Shown: piece by piece, positions 8,307 through 17,497 of the stretch
How the letters are laid out: every line of letters begins with the position of its first letter
Position numbering within the stretch: position 1 is the first letter of the stretch
Origin: Planctomycetota bacterium
GTDB taxonomy: Bacteria > Planctomycetota > Uabimicrobiia > Uabimicrobiales > Uabimicrobiaceae
Direction of reading: 5' to 3'
Assembly (NCBI GenBank): GCA_029260735.1
Contig: JAJDCR010000065.1
Location: 1-64,000, forward strand
Length of the DNA stretch: 64,000 bases
Notes under the pieces: model-generated
What the model was told of the DNA's origin: nothing
What the model saw: the letters and a program-made list of their open reading frames with translations, nothing else
The model's database searches: none
Made by a program: the position numbers and the translations under genes

Positions 8307-10655
8307 ATGCGAAAATATAAAATTCTTTTTCATATTTTTTTTTACCTCGCTTTGCTAATAAGCCCTGCTTTTTCTCAAATTCCTTCATCTTGGCAATATG
8401 GACAAGAGAAATCTTTTCCCATCATAACTCTGCCAAATAACTATCCCAGAAACAACGCCCCTTCTCCTCTTGAAATTAGCAGTGTTGATGCAATATACAA
8501 AAGTTTGGGAAAAAAAGACTACCCACTTTTTCAAAAACAATGCCAAGGCTTTTTAAAAAAATATCCTCAAAGCCAGTTTCGTTTTACCATTGCTCGGATT
8601 TTAAAAAATCTACTAAGAAAAAACCTTCAGGTTTACACTCTTTCCAGAACCACCCATGTTTCAGGAATAAAACCTGAGTTAGCTGTAGTTGGAATAAACA
8701 TTCAAAAAGTAGAGCTTTCTCTTTGGAGAGTGTCTTTAGAAGAAATGATTAAAGAGGGAATAGACGTCCATAAACCGGTTTTACAGAGAGATAAAGCTAC
8801 CCATATTAGCCAGTGGAAAATAGAGATACCAGAGTACCCTAAATGGTTTTCTCATAAAGTAACAGTTCCTACCTCAAAACAGGGTTGTTATATCCTAGAA
8901 GCTAATGATGGGACTATCACAACCTCCACTTTTTTTATGATTTCAGATTTATCTTTACTTGTAAAAAGAAGTAAAGATATGGTTTTGGCTTCGATAGAAA
9001 ACTACAAAAACCAAGCTCCCCCAGGAAAATGCAAAGTTTATCTCTTAGATGGTGGCCATGTTGTTTACCAAGGAGAAAGTAACGAAAATGGTATATGGGC
9101 TGCTCATATGCAAGATTTTCAAAAGGATTTAACTCTTGCTATTTGCCAAGGAAAGCATGTTGCTATTGCAGACTCATATTGGTTTCAATACAAAGAAGCC
9201 CAGCAACGCTCCTTAATTCAAACAGACAAAATGATTTATCAGCCAGGAGATACTGTCCATGTTAAGGGTGTTTTAAGGCTCTATTCTCTTTCAGAAAAAA
9301 AATACCATATTTTTCAAGACCCTATTGATGTTTTAGTTCAAGATGATAATTGGGAAAGCATTTACTCTAAAAAAATAACTCCCAATGATTGGGGAACTTT
9401 CTCTTTTTCTTTTCCTTTACCTGCGTTTCAAGCAGATAAAGTTTATCATATTCGCTTGAACGGTAAGATTTATGCTCGCAGTCATTTTTATGTCCAGTCT
9501 CTTCAGATTGATCCTTTTCTGGATTTAGAAGCTCAGAAAAAAAAGATTTCCGCAGGAGAAAAAATACATCTTACAGCCCAGATTTTTTCAAAAGAAAAAG
9601 GGAAACAAGAAAAAATTAAATACCGCATTTGGAAAATAGCAAAGCCCTTTTACTTTATAGATAGTTTAGTTTCTGATGCCTTTCAGGTTCCCCACCAGCT
9701 AGTCACAGAAGGAGCTGCTTTAACCGACAAGAAAGGGAAATGGACACTCCAGTACCCTACTCCTAAGCGAAGAGAAGACTATCTTTATCATGGACAAGTT
9801 TGGCTCGAAAATAATGAAATGGTGCGAAGTTTTTCTAATATTCAAGTAGAAGCAACTCCTTTTGATGAAATGAAAGAAATAAAAATTCCAGGAATTTTTG
9901 TTAATCCAAAGCTACTCAATTATTTGAATAGCAAAGAGGGAGATACTTTAGATGCAGTATTTTCATCCAGTCAAGAAAAAGGAACCGCTCTTGTTACTGT
10001 AGAAAACAGTGATATTTTATCATACAGAAAGATCCCTTTGCTTCCAGAAGGTACATTTTTTTCTCAAAAAATCACTCCCCCTTTTTCACCTTCTGTTTTC
10101 CTTCGTCTTACAACAACGAGGATTCCTGGAATAAAACAGGCCTTTTCAAAAATAAAGATTTCTCCTCCAGAGAAAAAACTCCAAATCGAATTGGTTTGGA
10201 AAAAGGGAGAGTTAGTGTGCTCAGTAAAGAATAGTTTAGGCCAACCGGTCTTAGCAGAAGTCCTTTTCTTAGTAGAAACAGTAACTTCTCCTTACAGTTC
10301 GATAAACCTTTCTAATCATCCTGAATATCTATACCAAGACCAATATTTTGGTCAAGTAACTCATTCTCATTCCTTTGAGTTTGAATGCCAATACGACCGA
10401 GAACATTCTTTTTTTCCCAAAGAAGATACCTACACCACAGCAACTCCGACCAAGACTCATATAATGCCTCTTCGGTCTTCAAAGCTAACTCACACCTTGT
10501 GGTTTCCCAATATCATCACAAATAATGAGGGAAAAGCTCAAATCATTTTACCTGCGAGAGAAAAAAATGAAAAACTCCAAGCGACCATTATTGCAATAGA
10601 TAAGCATACCAGAATTGGTTTTTTGCGAGCTAAAGAGAGGCTTTCTGATGAGTGA
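8307..10655 (+). CDS. Alpha-2-macroglobulin-like protein, C-terminally truncated
   Basis: The reading frame is open from 8265, but MRKYKILFHIFFYLALLISPAFS at 8307 is a signal peptide, so 8307 is the likely start (782 residues). Macroglobulin-type repeats follow, with the signature TDKMIYQPGDTVHVKGVLR of the MG2-MG3 region. Near the end comes the WFPNIITNNEGKAQIILP segment that opens the A2M domain. Bacterial alpha-2-macroglobulins usually exceed 1400 residues and carry a thioester domain, complement-like domain and receptor-like domain after this point; here the frame stops just after IAIDKHTRIGFLRAKERL. The 3' end overlaps the next gene by 8 nt. The protein could be a decayed remnant or a secreted half-protein. 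The thioester half is not found downstream. Confidence 0.75.
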   Translation: MRKYKILFHIFFYLALLISPAFSQIPSSWQYGQEKSFPIITLPNNYPRNNAPSPLEISSVDAIYKSLGKKDYPLFQKQCQGFLKKYPQSQFRFTIARILKNLLRKNLQVYTLSRTTHVSGIKPELAVVGINIQKVELSLWRVSLEEMIKEGIDVHKPVLQRDKATHISQWKIEIPEYPKWFSHKVTVPTSKQGCYILEANDGTITTSTFFMISDLSLLVKRSKDMVLASIENYKNQAPPGKCKVYLLDGGHVVYQGESNENGIWAAHMQDFQKDLTLAICQGKHVAIADSYWFQYKEAQQRSLIQTDKMIYQPGDTVHVKGVLRLYSLSEKKYHIFQDPIDVLVQDDNWESIYSKKITPNDWGTFSFSFPLPAFQADKVYHIRLNGKIYARSHFYVQSLQIDPFLDLEAQKKKISAGEKIHLTAQIFSKEKGKQEKIKYRIWKIAKPFYFIDSLVSDAFQVPHQLVTEGAALTDKKGKWTLQYPTPKRREDYLYHGQVWLENNEMVRSFSNIQVEATPFDEMKEIKIPGIFVNPKLLNYLNSKEGDTLDAVFSSSQEKGTALVTVENSDILSYRKIPLLPEGTFFSQKITPPFSPSVFLRLTTTRIPGIKQAFSKIKISPPEKKLQIELVWKKGELVCSVKNSLGQPVLAEVLFLVETVTSPYSSINLSNHPEYLYQDQYFGQVTHSHSFEFECQYDREHSFFPKEDTYTTATPTKTHIMPLRSSKLTHTLWFPNIITNNEGKAQIILPAREKNEKLQATIIAIDKHTRIGFLRAKERLSDE

Positions 10656-12201
10656 GAAAGAAATTCTCATTTCTGTTATAATTCCTTGCTACAATGTAGA
10701 GTTTTATGTTGATAAATCTATAGAATCTGTTCTAGCCCAAACTTTTTCTTCTTGGGAAATGATTTGTATCAATGATGGATCTGTTGATCAAACAAGCAAA
10801 AAAATCCGTGCCTATGTCGATAAATACCCTGATAAAATAAAGCTCATCGAACAAGAAAATGGGGGAGCTCCTTTAGCTCGTAATAAAGGGTTTAAGATAG
10901 CTAAAGGTTCATACATTCAATTTCTAGATGCCGATGATTGGCTCCTTCCAGATAAGCTAGAGAATCAGTATAGATTAGCTCATAGCCGAGAAGAACCGGC
11001 TGATCTGGTAATAGGTACTTTCATTAATAGAGGAAAGAAAGAATATATCGTCTTCCCCTACGAAAAGGATCCTTGGGTTGCTTTCATGAGAAGTGGCCTA
11101 GGAGTCACCTCAGCCAATTTATATAAACGAGGCCTAATTGAAGAGGTAGGCGGATGGAGAGAAGATTTAAAATCTACTCAAGACTACAACCTTATCTTCT
11201 CTTGTCTTAAGGCAAACTCTTCTATCACATATGATCTTTTACCTTTGACCTTAAGAATAATTGATCGCCCTGGGGAAATCTGGGAGGATAATCGTTTTCG
11301 GCCCAGTATTTTCATAAATGAACTAGACCTCCAAACTAGAGCAAAGCAGTATCTTCAAGAAAATAATCTCTGGACAAACGTGCGAAAAGAAGCTTCTGAA
11401 GCAAAAATAGAATATATATTAAACAACATTCTCTTCAATAATTTATATCCCGACAATGCTCAAAATCTAATCCAAAAATCGGTTCAGTGGACAGGGTTCT
11501 ATTATCCAGAGAAGATCCAGAAGCAAGTCGAAGAGATTTTCCAATCTATCTTAGAAAACTCTCCTAGTTCTTCAGAAAAAATATCTAGGATAAAAGGGAA
11601 AGCTGTTTCTTTTATCATACCTTATTTGGACAGCAATGAGAAAAAAGTGCGTGGTATTGCAATTGAACTTATTTTAAGAGCAAAAATTTATACATTAGAA
11701 CAACTTTCTCAGCTAGAGGGATACTTTACTCAAGAACAAGATATCAAAATCAAAAAAAATATCGAAAAAGCAATGGAAGAATCTTTGATTGAGTTTTGGG
11801 CAAAAGAGCCCCCTCTTGAAGAGATGGAGAAAGGAAAATACCTCCAAGTTCATCTTTTTTTAGAAAAGGAAGCTCTCGACATTCGAGAAATACTGGAGGA
11901 AAACGGGATTTTGTTCTATGAAAAAGTTACTCAAAAAGGCCATCCCCAGCTCCCCAATCATCATAAATTTTATGCTTTTTTTGTTCCTGTTTATTTGTAC
12001 TCTCAAACCATCGATCTAATCCAAGAGTACCTTGGTTGGAAAATAAGTGAGTGCCCCGCATGTCAAACGAGTTTGGAACACGCTGAGAATTCAGAATATT
12101 GCCCCGAATGTGAAATATTTTTAGGGCAAATAAAAGTAAATAAACACCATCCTTTTGCGAATCTATTGAACACTCTCAACTTAATTAACTTAGATGATTA
12201 G
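10648..12201 (+). CDS. GT2 glycosyltransferase with helical, DUF2007-like and zinc-ribbon tail (copy 1)
   Basis: This 517-residue protein begins with a family-2 glycosyltransferase domain (about 5-225: ISVIIPCYNVEFYVDKSIES, ENGGAPLARNKG, and the metal/nucleotide motif FLDADDW with Asp94 and Asp96). After it comes a helical HEAT-like region (about 265-385), then a segment like DUF2007 signalling domains (HLFLEKEALDIREILEENGI). It ends with a CxxC-x14-CxxC zinc ribbon (CPACQ ... CPEC). The start at 10648 follows GAGAGG and matches the paralogue's start. It overlaps the end of the macroglobulin gene by 8 nt. GT2 enzymes transfer sugars from nucleotide donors; the acceptor is unknown. A tandem paralogue follows at 12549. 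Confidence 0.8.
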   Translation: MSEKEILISVIIPCYNVEFYVDKSIESVLAQTFSSWEMICINDGSVDQTSKKIRAYVDKYPDKIKLIEQENGGAPLARNKGFKIAKGSYIQFLDADDWLLPDKLENQYRLAHSREEPADLVIGTFINRGKKEYIVFPYEKDPWVAFMRSGLGVTSANLYKRGLIEEVGGWREDLKSTQDYNLIFSCLKANSSITYDLLPLTLRIIDRPGEIWEDNRFRPSIFINELDLQTRAKQYLQENNLWTNVRKEASEAKIEYILNNILFNNLYPDNAQNLIQKSVQWTGFYYPEKIQKQVEEIFQSILENSPSSSEKISRIKGKAVSFIIPYLDSNEKKVRGIAIELILRAKIYTLEQLSQLEGYFTQEQDIKIKKNIEKAMEESLIEFWAKEPPLEEMEKGKYLQVHLFLEKEALDIREILEENGILFYEKVTQKGHPQLPNHHKFYAFFVPVYLYSQTIDLIQEYLGWKISECPACQTSLEHAENSEYCPECEIFLGQIKVNKHHPFANLLNTLNLINLDD

Positions 12202-12345
12202 ATGAGTGAAGTTTTTTCTAGCACAGGCTTCTCACACACGGAAACAAAAAAGAGGTAAAGGATAGAAAAAATAAGAAGAAAAAAAACGCATTTGGATTTG
12301 CATATTTTTAAAGTACAGTGAAAAGTGCGTCTTAAAGTTGAAGAA

Positions 12346-12480
12346 AGAAAAGAATTTCACGCAAAGACGCCAAGGAGAAAAAGAATTCAGGCAAGAGATA
12401 AATTCGGAGAATTTCATCAACAGAAAGATTTTTACATTTTCCTTTGCTTTTCTTTGCGCCTTTGCGTGAAATTCTTTTCT
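12346..12480. repeat. Inverted repeat with GCAAAG motif between GT paralogues
   Basis: Two arms of 21 bp, 12346-12366 and 12460-12480, are perfect inverted copies that include AATTTCACGCAAAG. The inner flanks (GACGCCAAGG and GCGCCTTTG-type) pair imperfectly. Intergenic repeats with this TTTCACGCAAAG core are familiar from many bacterial genomes. An 84-codon frame across it on the minus strand is judged non-coding. The rest of 12202-12548 shows nothing else except the start region of the next gene. Confidence 0.7.
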
Positions 12481-12548
12481 ACTCAAAATCCACCGAGGAA
12501 ATGATCAAGACCTTGTTTTTTTACAGATACCTAAAGAGAGGCTTTATG

Positions 12549-14114
12549 ATGGGCAAGAAAGAAATTCTTATTTCTATTATAACTCCTTGCTACAACGTAG
12601 AGTTTTATATCAATAAATGTATAGAATCTGTTCTCTCTCAAACTTTTTCCTCTTGGGAAATGATTTGTGTCAATGATGGGTCTGTTGATCAAACAAGTGA
12701 GAAAATTCGTGCCTACGTAGAAAAATACCCTGATAAAATAAAACTCATCGAACAAGAAAATGGGGGAGCTCCAAAAGCTCGTAATAAAGGGTTTAAGCTA
12801 GCTAAAGGTTCGTTCATTCAATTTTTAGATGCCGATGATTGGCTCTTACCTGATAAGCTAGAGCATCAATATAAGCTAGCTCATAGCCAAGAAAAACCAA
12901 TTGAAATGGTCATAGCAGCTTATATTAACAAAGGGAAACAGGAAAAAACGATTTTCCCCTATGAAGGAGATTATTGGCTTGCTTTGATTAAAAGCCGTGT
13001 AGGGATTACTTCAGCCAACCTATATCAACATAATCTAATAGAGAAAATTGGTGGCTGGAGAGAAGATTTAAAATCCTGCCAGGATTCAGATACTCACTTT
13101 TCTTGTTTTAAGGCAAATCCTTCTTTTATATACGACTTATTGCCTTTGACTGTAAGAACATTTAACCGGCCGGGAGAAATGTGGGAAGATATTCGTTTTC
13201 GACCCAATGCTAACATCGAAGGAATATACCATCATCTTAGGGTAAAGAATTATCTTAAAGAAAATGGACTCTTCACTCCCACTCGAAAAGAAGCTTTTGA
13301 AGCAACAATAGATAATATATTGAAAGGTCTTTTTGTTAATAACTTATATGCTCAGCATGCTCAAAATTTAATAAAAAAATCGATTGATTGGACAGGCTAT
13401 TTTTACCAAGAGAAGCTTCAAAGACAAGTTGAAAAAACCTTCCAGTCTATTTTAGAAGACCCTTCTTCTTGTACAAAAGAAGCCTTTGAGATGGGAAAGG
13501 AAGCCATTTCTTTTATCATACCATATTTAGATAGTGATAAGCGAAAGGTGCGCGGTATTGCAATTGAGCTCATCTTAAGAGAAAAGATTTACAACTTAGA
13601 GCAACTTTCTAAGTTAGAGAAATTCTTTGTTCAAGAACAAGATATTGAAATCAAAAAAAATATCGAAAAAGCAATGGAAGAATCTTTGATTGAGTTTTGG
13701 GCAAAAGAGCCCCCTCTTGAAGAGATGGAGAAAGGAAAACATCTCCAAGTTCATCTTTTTTTAGAAAAAGAGGCTCTCGACATTCGAGAAATACTAGAGG
13801 AACAAGGAATTTTATTCTATGAAAAAGTTACCCAAAAAGGCCATCCTCAGCTTCCCAATCATCATAACTTTTATGCTTTTTTTATTCCTGTCCTTTTGTA
13901 CTCTCAAGCCATCGATTTAATCCAAGAGTACTTTGGTTGGAAAAAGATCAGTGAGTGTCCCGCATGTGAAACGAGTTTAGATCACGCGGAAAATTCAGAA
14001 TATTGTCCTGAGTGTGAAATATTTTTAGGGCAAATAAAAATAAACAAACATCATCCCTTTGCACATCTCTTGAACACTCTCAATCTAATCAACTTGGATG
14101 AAGAAAAACTTTAG
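12549..14114 (+). CDS. GT2 glycosyltransferase with helical, DUF2007-like and zinc-ribbon tail (copy 2)
   Basis: This 521-residue protein has the same architecture as the gene at 10648. The N-terminal GT2 domain has ISIITPCYNVEFYINKCIES and FLDADDW; a helical middle, a DUF2007-like segment and a CPACE ... CPEC zinc ribbon follow. The two copies are near-identical over the first 110 residues and the last 150, and diverge most in about residues 115-300, the acceptor-facing part. The ATG at 12549 has GAGAGG seven bases upstream, the same spacing as copy 1; upstream ATGs at 12444 and 12546 are less likely. Fifteen bases before the start (12531-12545) are identical to 10630-10644 in copy 1. It converges on the phosphatase gene with a 28-bp gap. 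Confidence 0.8.
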   Translation: MGKKEILISIITPCYNVEFYINKCIESVLSQTFSSWEMICVNDGSVDQTSEKIRAYVEKYPDKIKLIEQENGGAPKARNKGFKLAKGSFIQFLDADDWLLPDKLEHQYKLAHSQEKPIEMVIAAYINKGKQEKTIFPYEGDYWLALIKSRVGITSANLYQHNLIEKIGGWREDLKSCQDSDTHFSCFKANPSFIYDLLPLTVRTFNRPGEMWEDIRFRPNANIEGIYHHLRVKNYLKENGLFTPTRKEAFEATIDNILKGLFVNNLYAQHAQNLIKKSIDWTGYFYQEKLQRQVEKTFQSILEDPSSCTKEAFEMGKEAISFIIPYLDSDKRKVRGIAIELILREKIYNLEQLSKLEKFFVQEQDIEIKKNIEKAMEESLIEFWAKEPPLEEMEKGKHLQVHLFLEKEALDIREILEEQGILFYEKVTQKGHPQLPNHHNFYAFFIPVLLYSQAIDLIQEYFGWKKISECPACETSLDHAENSEYCPECEIFLGQIKINKHHPFAHLLNTLNLINLDEEKL

Positions 14115-14142
14115 CTTTCAAAATAGTCTCCAGTTACCACGA

Positions 14143-16323
14143 TTATTCATTAATTGCTATCAAGAGAAAAGAAATATCATCAGATTGTTTACGTCCTTTA
14201 CGATGCCGAGCCATTTTTTTTATGAGAGACTCCGCAATCACATCCAAATTATCATTGGATGTGATTTCTCCAATAGATTGCTTTACTCCCTCTAGACCAA
14301 ACTGTCGCATTTGTGGATCAATTAACTCGGTCACTCCATCGGTGTATAAACATAAAAATTGATGAGGTGCTAAGGCAATTTCTTCTTCCCCCAAAGGCAT
14401 TCTCGCCACTTTTTTATTAATTCCTAAAGGAACTCCCATTTTTTTAGCTTCCATTTCCTGAAAGCTCCACCCCTCTTTATAAGAACAAAGTAGAGGGGAA
14501 CAGTGACCCAGGTTAATGAAAGTTACTCTATCTAAATCACTATCCCACTGAAGAATCAACATCGTAGTAAACATGTCACTATAAGACTGACAAAGAAACT
14601 CATCTAACTCACGAGCAATAACCTTAAGAGGTTTAGGAGAAGACCGCAAAATCCCTGTTAAAAAAGCATTAATTGCTGCGACAATCAAAGCCGCATTAAT
14701 TCCTTTTCCTTTAACATCTCCAATAAAAATATAAAGGTAAGGGTCTTGCCAAAATTTGTGGAAATAGTCTCCTCCCAGTTCTTCCGCAGGCTCATTAAAA
14801 CCAAAACCTTTTAGTTTTCGTCCCTGTCCATATCGAAAAAAGCCTTGATGAAAGGTGCTTTCTTGGATTCGTCTTGCTATATCTAAGTCACGTTTGCGCC
14901 TGATCTGATTTTCTTTTTCCATCTTATTCGAAAACAATTCAGAAATAGCACCGATCACTTGAACATCTTGTTCACTAAAGTGATTATGCTTAAATTCAAA
15001 ATACAAGAAACCGGGCGGAAATACCGAGCCAGACATCAAAGTAAATAGAAGAAGGTTTTTTTGACTCTTTTGTTCATTAAGAAAAAAACATTTGATACCA
15101 GAATTTTTTTCCAAGAGAAGAAGTTCTTCGAGAAATTTTTCTGACAAGTGCAGTCTACGAGAAACTTTTCGTTTTTCTATAGAAAAGTGATGAAGTCCTT
15201 GGTGATAGTTAATGTAGGCAATTTGTTCTACTTCATTGGAAAAAAGGTTTTCTCTAACCAAAAAACAAAAGAGCACATCCACCATATTTTTTAGGTTTTC
15301 CGAGTAAAAAATGTGATTTTCTAGCTCTGAAATAACTCCTAACATCTGAACTTTTTCTTGGATTTGACTAAGGTAGCTTTTGACCATTTGTTTGTAAGGT
15401 AAAAGTAAAGTTGTTTTGTCTTTTATAGTAACCTGAGCTTCCTCACTGAAACTGTGGGCTTGAAAAAAAATAAATTGGGTTTTGCCAATTAAGATAATAT
15501 CTTCATCATTCAACTCTTCTTCTTGGACTTCCTTGTTATTTACGTAGGTTCCATTGGTACTCCCGATGTCCAGTAAGCGACATCCATCGGTTTCTCTACG
15601 AATAAACGCATGTTTCCCAGAAGCAATGTTATCAGAAGCAGGAATAGCAATATCACAAACTTTATCACGGCCAATAAAAGTTTCTTCTCTACTTAAAGGA
15701 TATTTTTGAAGGGAAGCTAGAGATATTAACATCGGAGTTTCCAAGTGAAATTTCCCCGCTTCATCTTCAGGAATAGACAAAACCTTCGATTGATTAGATT
15801 GATTAGATTGATTAGATTGAATAAACTGATGAGCGGAAGTCTTAACATCTTCTACAATAATTGAAGTATGAGGGGAAAAAATATTTTTTTCATAATTTTC
15901 TGGAGCAACTACTGTTGTATCTGTTTTCTGATAATTTGGGGAAGAGAGAGAAGAGCTAACCATCGTTTCATCGTCTTCTGATAGTACAGTGTCCGCAGTT
16001 TTTTCCGCAGTTTTTTCCATATCAAGTAAATCTATTTCAATTACTTCTAGTTTTGTTTTACCAATTCGAATAACATCTCCTTCATGAAGGATTTCTTCAT
16101 CGATTTTTTCTTCGTTAAGATGGGTGCCTAGACTACTACCTACATCTATTAAAACATATTCATTCTCTCGTTTTTCGATTTCAGCATGCTTCCGAGAAGC
16201 CTTTATGTCCTCTAATACAATGCTATTATCGGGAAAACGTCCAATGGAATAGCAGTTATGTCCAGAGAGTTTGATTCTTTGTATAGTTTCCCCATCATGA
16301 TCTCTAATAAGTAGATCTATCAT
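14143..16323 (-). CDS. FHA-FHA-GAF-like-PP2C (SpoIIE-type) phosphatase
   Basis: A tandem pair of phosphopeptide-binding FHA domains comes first (about 1-95, SIGRFPDNSIVLEDIKASRKHAE; and about 195-290, FIGRDKVCDIAIP ... GKHAFIRR ... DIGSTNGTYVN). A GAF-like region spans about 315-480. A SpoIIE/RsbU-type PP2C phosphatase domain ends the protein (about 490-725; EELGGDYF, FIGDVKGKGINAAL, FINLGHCSPLL, LYTDGVTELID, KQSDDISFLLI), with the Asp residues expected for two metals. Such proteins dephosphorylate anti-sigma antagonists or other Ser/Thr phosphoproteins. The start is set at 16323 because GGGAGG lies 8 nt upstream, although the frame is open to 16341. A 9-bp tandem repeat encoding QSN units lies between the FHA domains. 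It diverges from queG. Confidence 0.88.
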   Translation of the reverse strand: MIDLLIRDHDGETIQRIKLSGHNCYSIGRFPDNSIVLEDIKASRKHAEIEKRENEYVLIDVGSSLGTHLNEEKIDEEILHEGDVIRIGKTKLEVIEIDLLDMEKTAEKTADTVLSEDDETMVSSSLSSPNYQKTDTTVVAPENYEKNIFSPHTSIIVEDVKTSAHQFIQSNQSNQSNQSKVLSIPEDEAGKFHLETPMLISLASLQKYPLSREETFIGRDKVCDIAIPASDNIASGKHAFIRRETDGCRLLDIGSTNGTYVNNKEVQEEELNDEDIILIGKTQFIFFQAHSFSEEAQVTIKDKTTLLLPYKQMVKSYLSQIQEKVQMLGVISELENHIFYSENLKNMVDVLFCFLVRENLFSNEVEQIAYINYHQGLHHFSIEKRKVSRRLHLSEKFLEELLLLEKNSGIKCFFLNEQKSQKNLLLFTLMSGSVFPPGFLYFEFKHNHFSEQDVQVIGAISELFSNKMEKENQIRRKRDLDIARRIQESTFHQGFFRYGQGRKLKGFGFNEPAEELGGDYFHKFWQDPYLYIFIGDVKGKGINAALIVAAINAFLTGILRSSPKPLKVIARELDEFLCQSYSDMFTTMLILQWDSDLDRVTFINLGHCSPLLCSYKEGWSFQEMEAKKMGVPLGINKKVARMPLGEEEIALAPHQFLCLYTDGVTELIDPQMRQFGLEGVKQSIGEITSNDNLDVIAESLIKKMARHRKGRKQSDDISFLLIAINE
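15788..15822 (-). repeat. In-frame 9-bp microsatellite (QSN repeat)
   Basis: The unit TTAGATTGA is repeated head to tail about 3.5 times and encodes Gln-Ser-Asn units in the linker between the two FHA domains. A 9-bp period keeps the frame when copy number changes, so it could vary linker length without destroying the protein. Confidence 0.8.
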
Positions 16324-16489
16324 TTTTCTTTCCTCCCTCAATTTTAGGGCGTGTCCTCTTTACTACATTTTTTAGCATACTATTTTTTTTTCGAAAAAGA
16401 AATCAGAAAGTGTTATCGTTTAGGAATTACCGAGATCGGCTCGTGAATTAAACTATATCCTAAATTCCATATTCAAGATTAGGAAAGCA

Positions 16490-17497
16490 ATGTCTTTAAC
16501 AAGTAAAATCAAATCAAAAGCTTATGAAATAGGCTTCTGTAGTGTGGGAATTGCCCGCGCAGATGCTTTAGATAAGGAGGCTACTTTTTTAAAAGAGTGG
16601 CTTGGGCGAGGCTACCAAGGAAAAATGCAGTATTTAGAAAACAACTTCGAAAAGCGTTGTGACCCAAGAGAACTTGTTCCTGGGGCCCAATCAGTAATAT
16701 CTCTTGCTCTAAATTACTATAACCGAGGTGAACATAGTGCCGACAAAAAAGACTGTAAAATATCGCGCTATGCTTGGGCAGATGACTATCACGATGTTAT
16801 GAAAAAAAAACTTTGGGAGCTTTTTGATTACACTCAAAGTCTAGATAAGGAAAACACTAAAGAAAAAAAAACGAGTAGAAAAAATTCAGAAAAAATAGAA
16901 GGGAGGGTATTTGTAGATACAGCTCCCATTATGGATAAAGCCTGGGCAGTAAGAAGTGGTTTAGGATGGCAAGGAAAACATAGTAATGTAATTACCCGAG
17001 AACAAGGGTCGTGGGTTTTTCTAGGAGAAATTGTCCTTTCTTGTCCCTTAGAATACGATGAGCCCATAGAGGATTTTTGTGGAAGTTGCACTCGCTGTAT
17101 CGAAGCTTGTCCTACAGATGCAATAGTAGAGCCTTATGTTGTTGATGCCACGAAATGTATCTCCTACCTAACTATTGAGCTTAAGGCAGAGCACGAAATT
17201 CCTGAAGAATTCCACGATAAGCTTGAAAATTGGATTTTCGGCTGTGATATTTGCCAAGATGTTTGTCCTTGGAATCAAAAATTTTCCCAAGAAACCCAAG
17301 AAGAATCTTTTTTTCCCCGAGAAGGAATTGTCCAGCCACAACTCAAAGAGCTGGAAGAAATATCCCAAGATGAATTTCGGAGAAAGTTTCGCCGAAGCCC
17401 AGTAAAAAGACCCAAATGGCAAGGACTTCTGCGAAATATACGAGCAGTGCTTAGCGGTCTCAAAAAAAAGAATACTACTGAAAGCTTTACTGACTAA
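16490..17497 (+). CDS. queG: Epoxyqueuosine reductase QueG
   Basis: This 335-residue protein matches QueG along its length. The N-terminal cobalamin-binding reductase part includes GRGYQGKMQYLENNFEKRCDPRELVPGAQSVISLALNYY, broken here only by ordinary variation, and DTAPIMDKAWAVRSGLGWQGK. Two [4Fe-4S] cluster motifs follow (CGSCTRCIEACPTDAI and CDICQDVCPWNQ). QueG uses cobalamin and iron-sulfur clusters to reduce epoxyqueuosine to queuosine in the wobble position of tRNA. Bacterial QueG is usually 350-380 residues, so this is a slightly short form. Its stop overlaps the stop of the convergent L,D-transpeptidase gene by 4 nt. Confidence 0.93.
   Translation: MSLTSKIKSKAYEIGFCSVGIARADALDKEATFLKEWLGRGYQGKMQYLENNFEKRCDPRELVPGAQSVISLALNYYNRGEHSADKKDCKISRYAWADDYHDVMKKKLWELFDYTQSLDKENTKEKKTSRKNSEKIEGRVFVDTAPIMDKAWAVRSGLGWQGKHSNVITREQGSWVFLGEIVLSCPLEYDEPIEDFCGSCTRCIEACPTDAIVEPYVVDATKCISYLTIELKAEHEIPEEFHDKLENWIFGCDICQDVCPWNQKFSQETQEESFFPREGIVQPQLKELEEISQDEFRRKFRRSPVKRPKWQGLLRNIRAVLSGLKKKNTTESFTD

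Noticed and set aside
12444..12548. Earlier start of the second glycosyltransferase at 12444
   Set aside because: The extension lies in the intergenic inverted repeat, and the homologous start with ribosome site is 12549.
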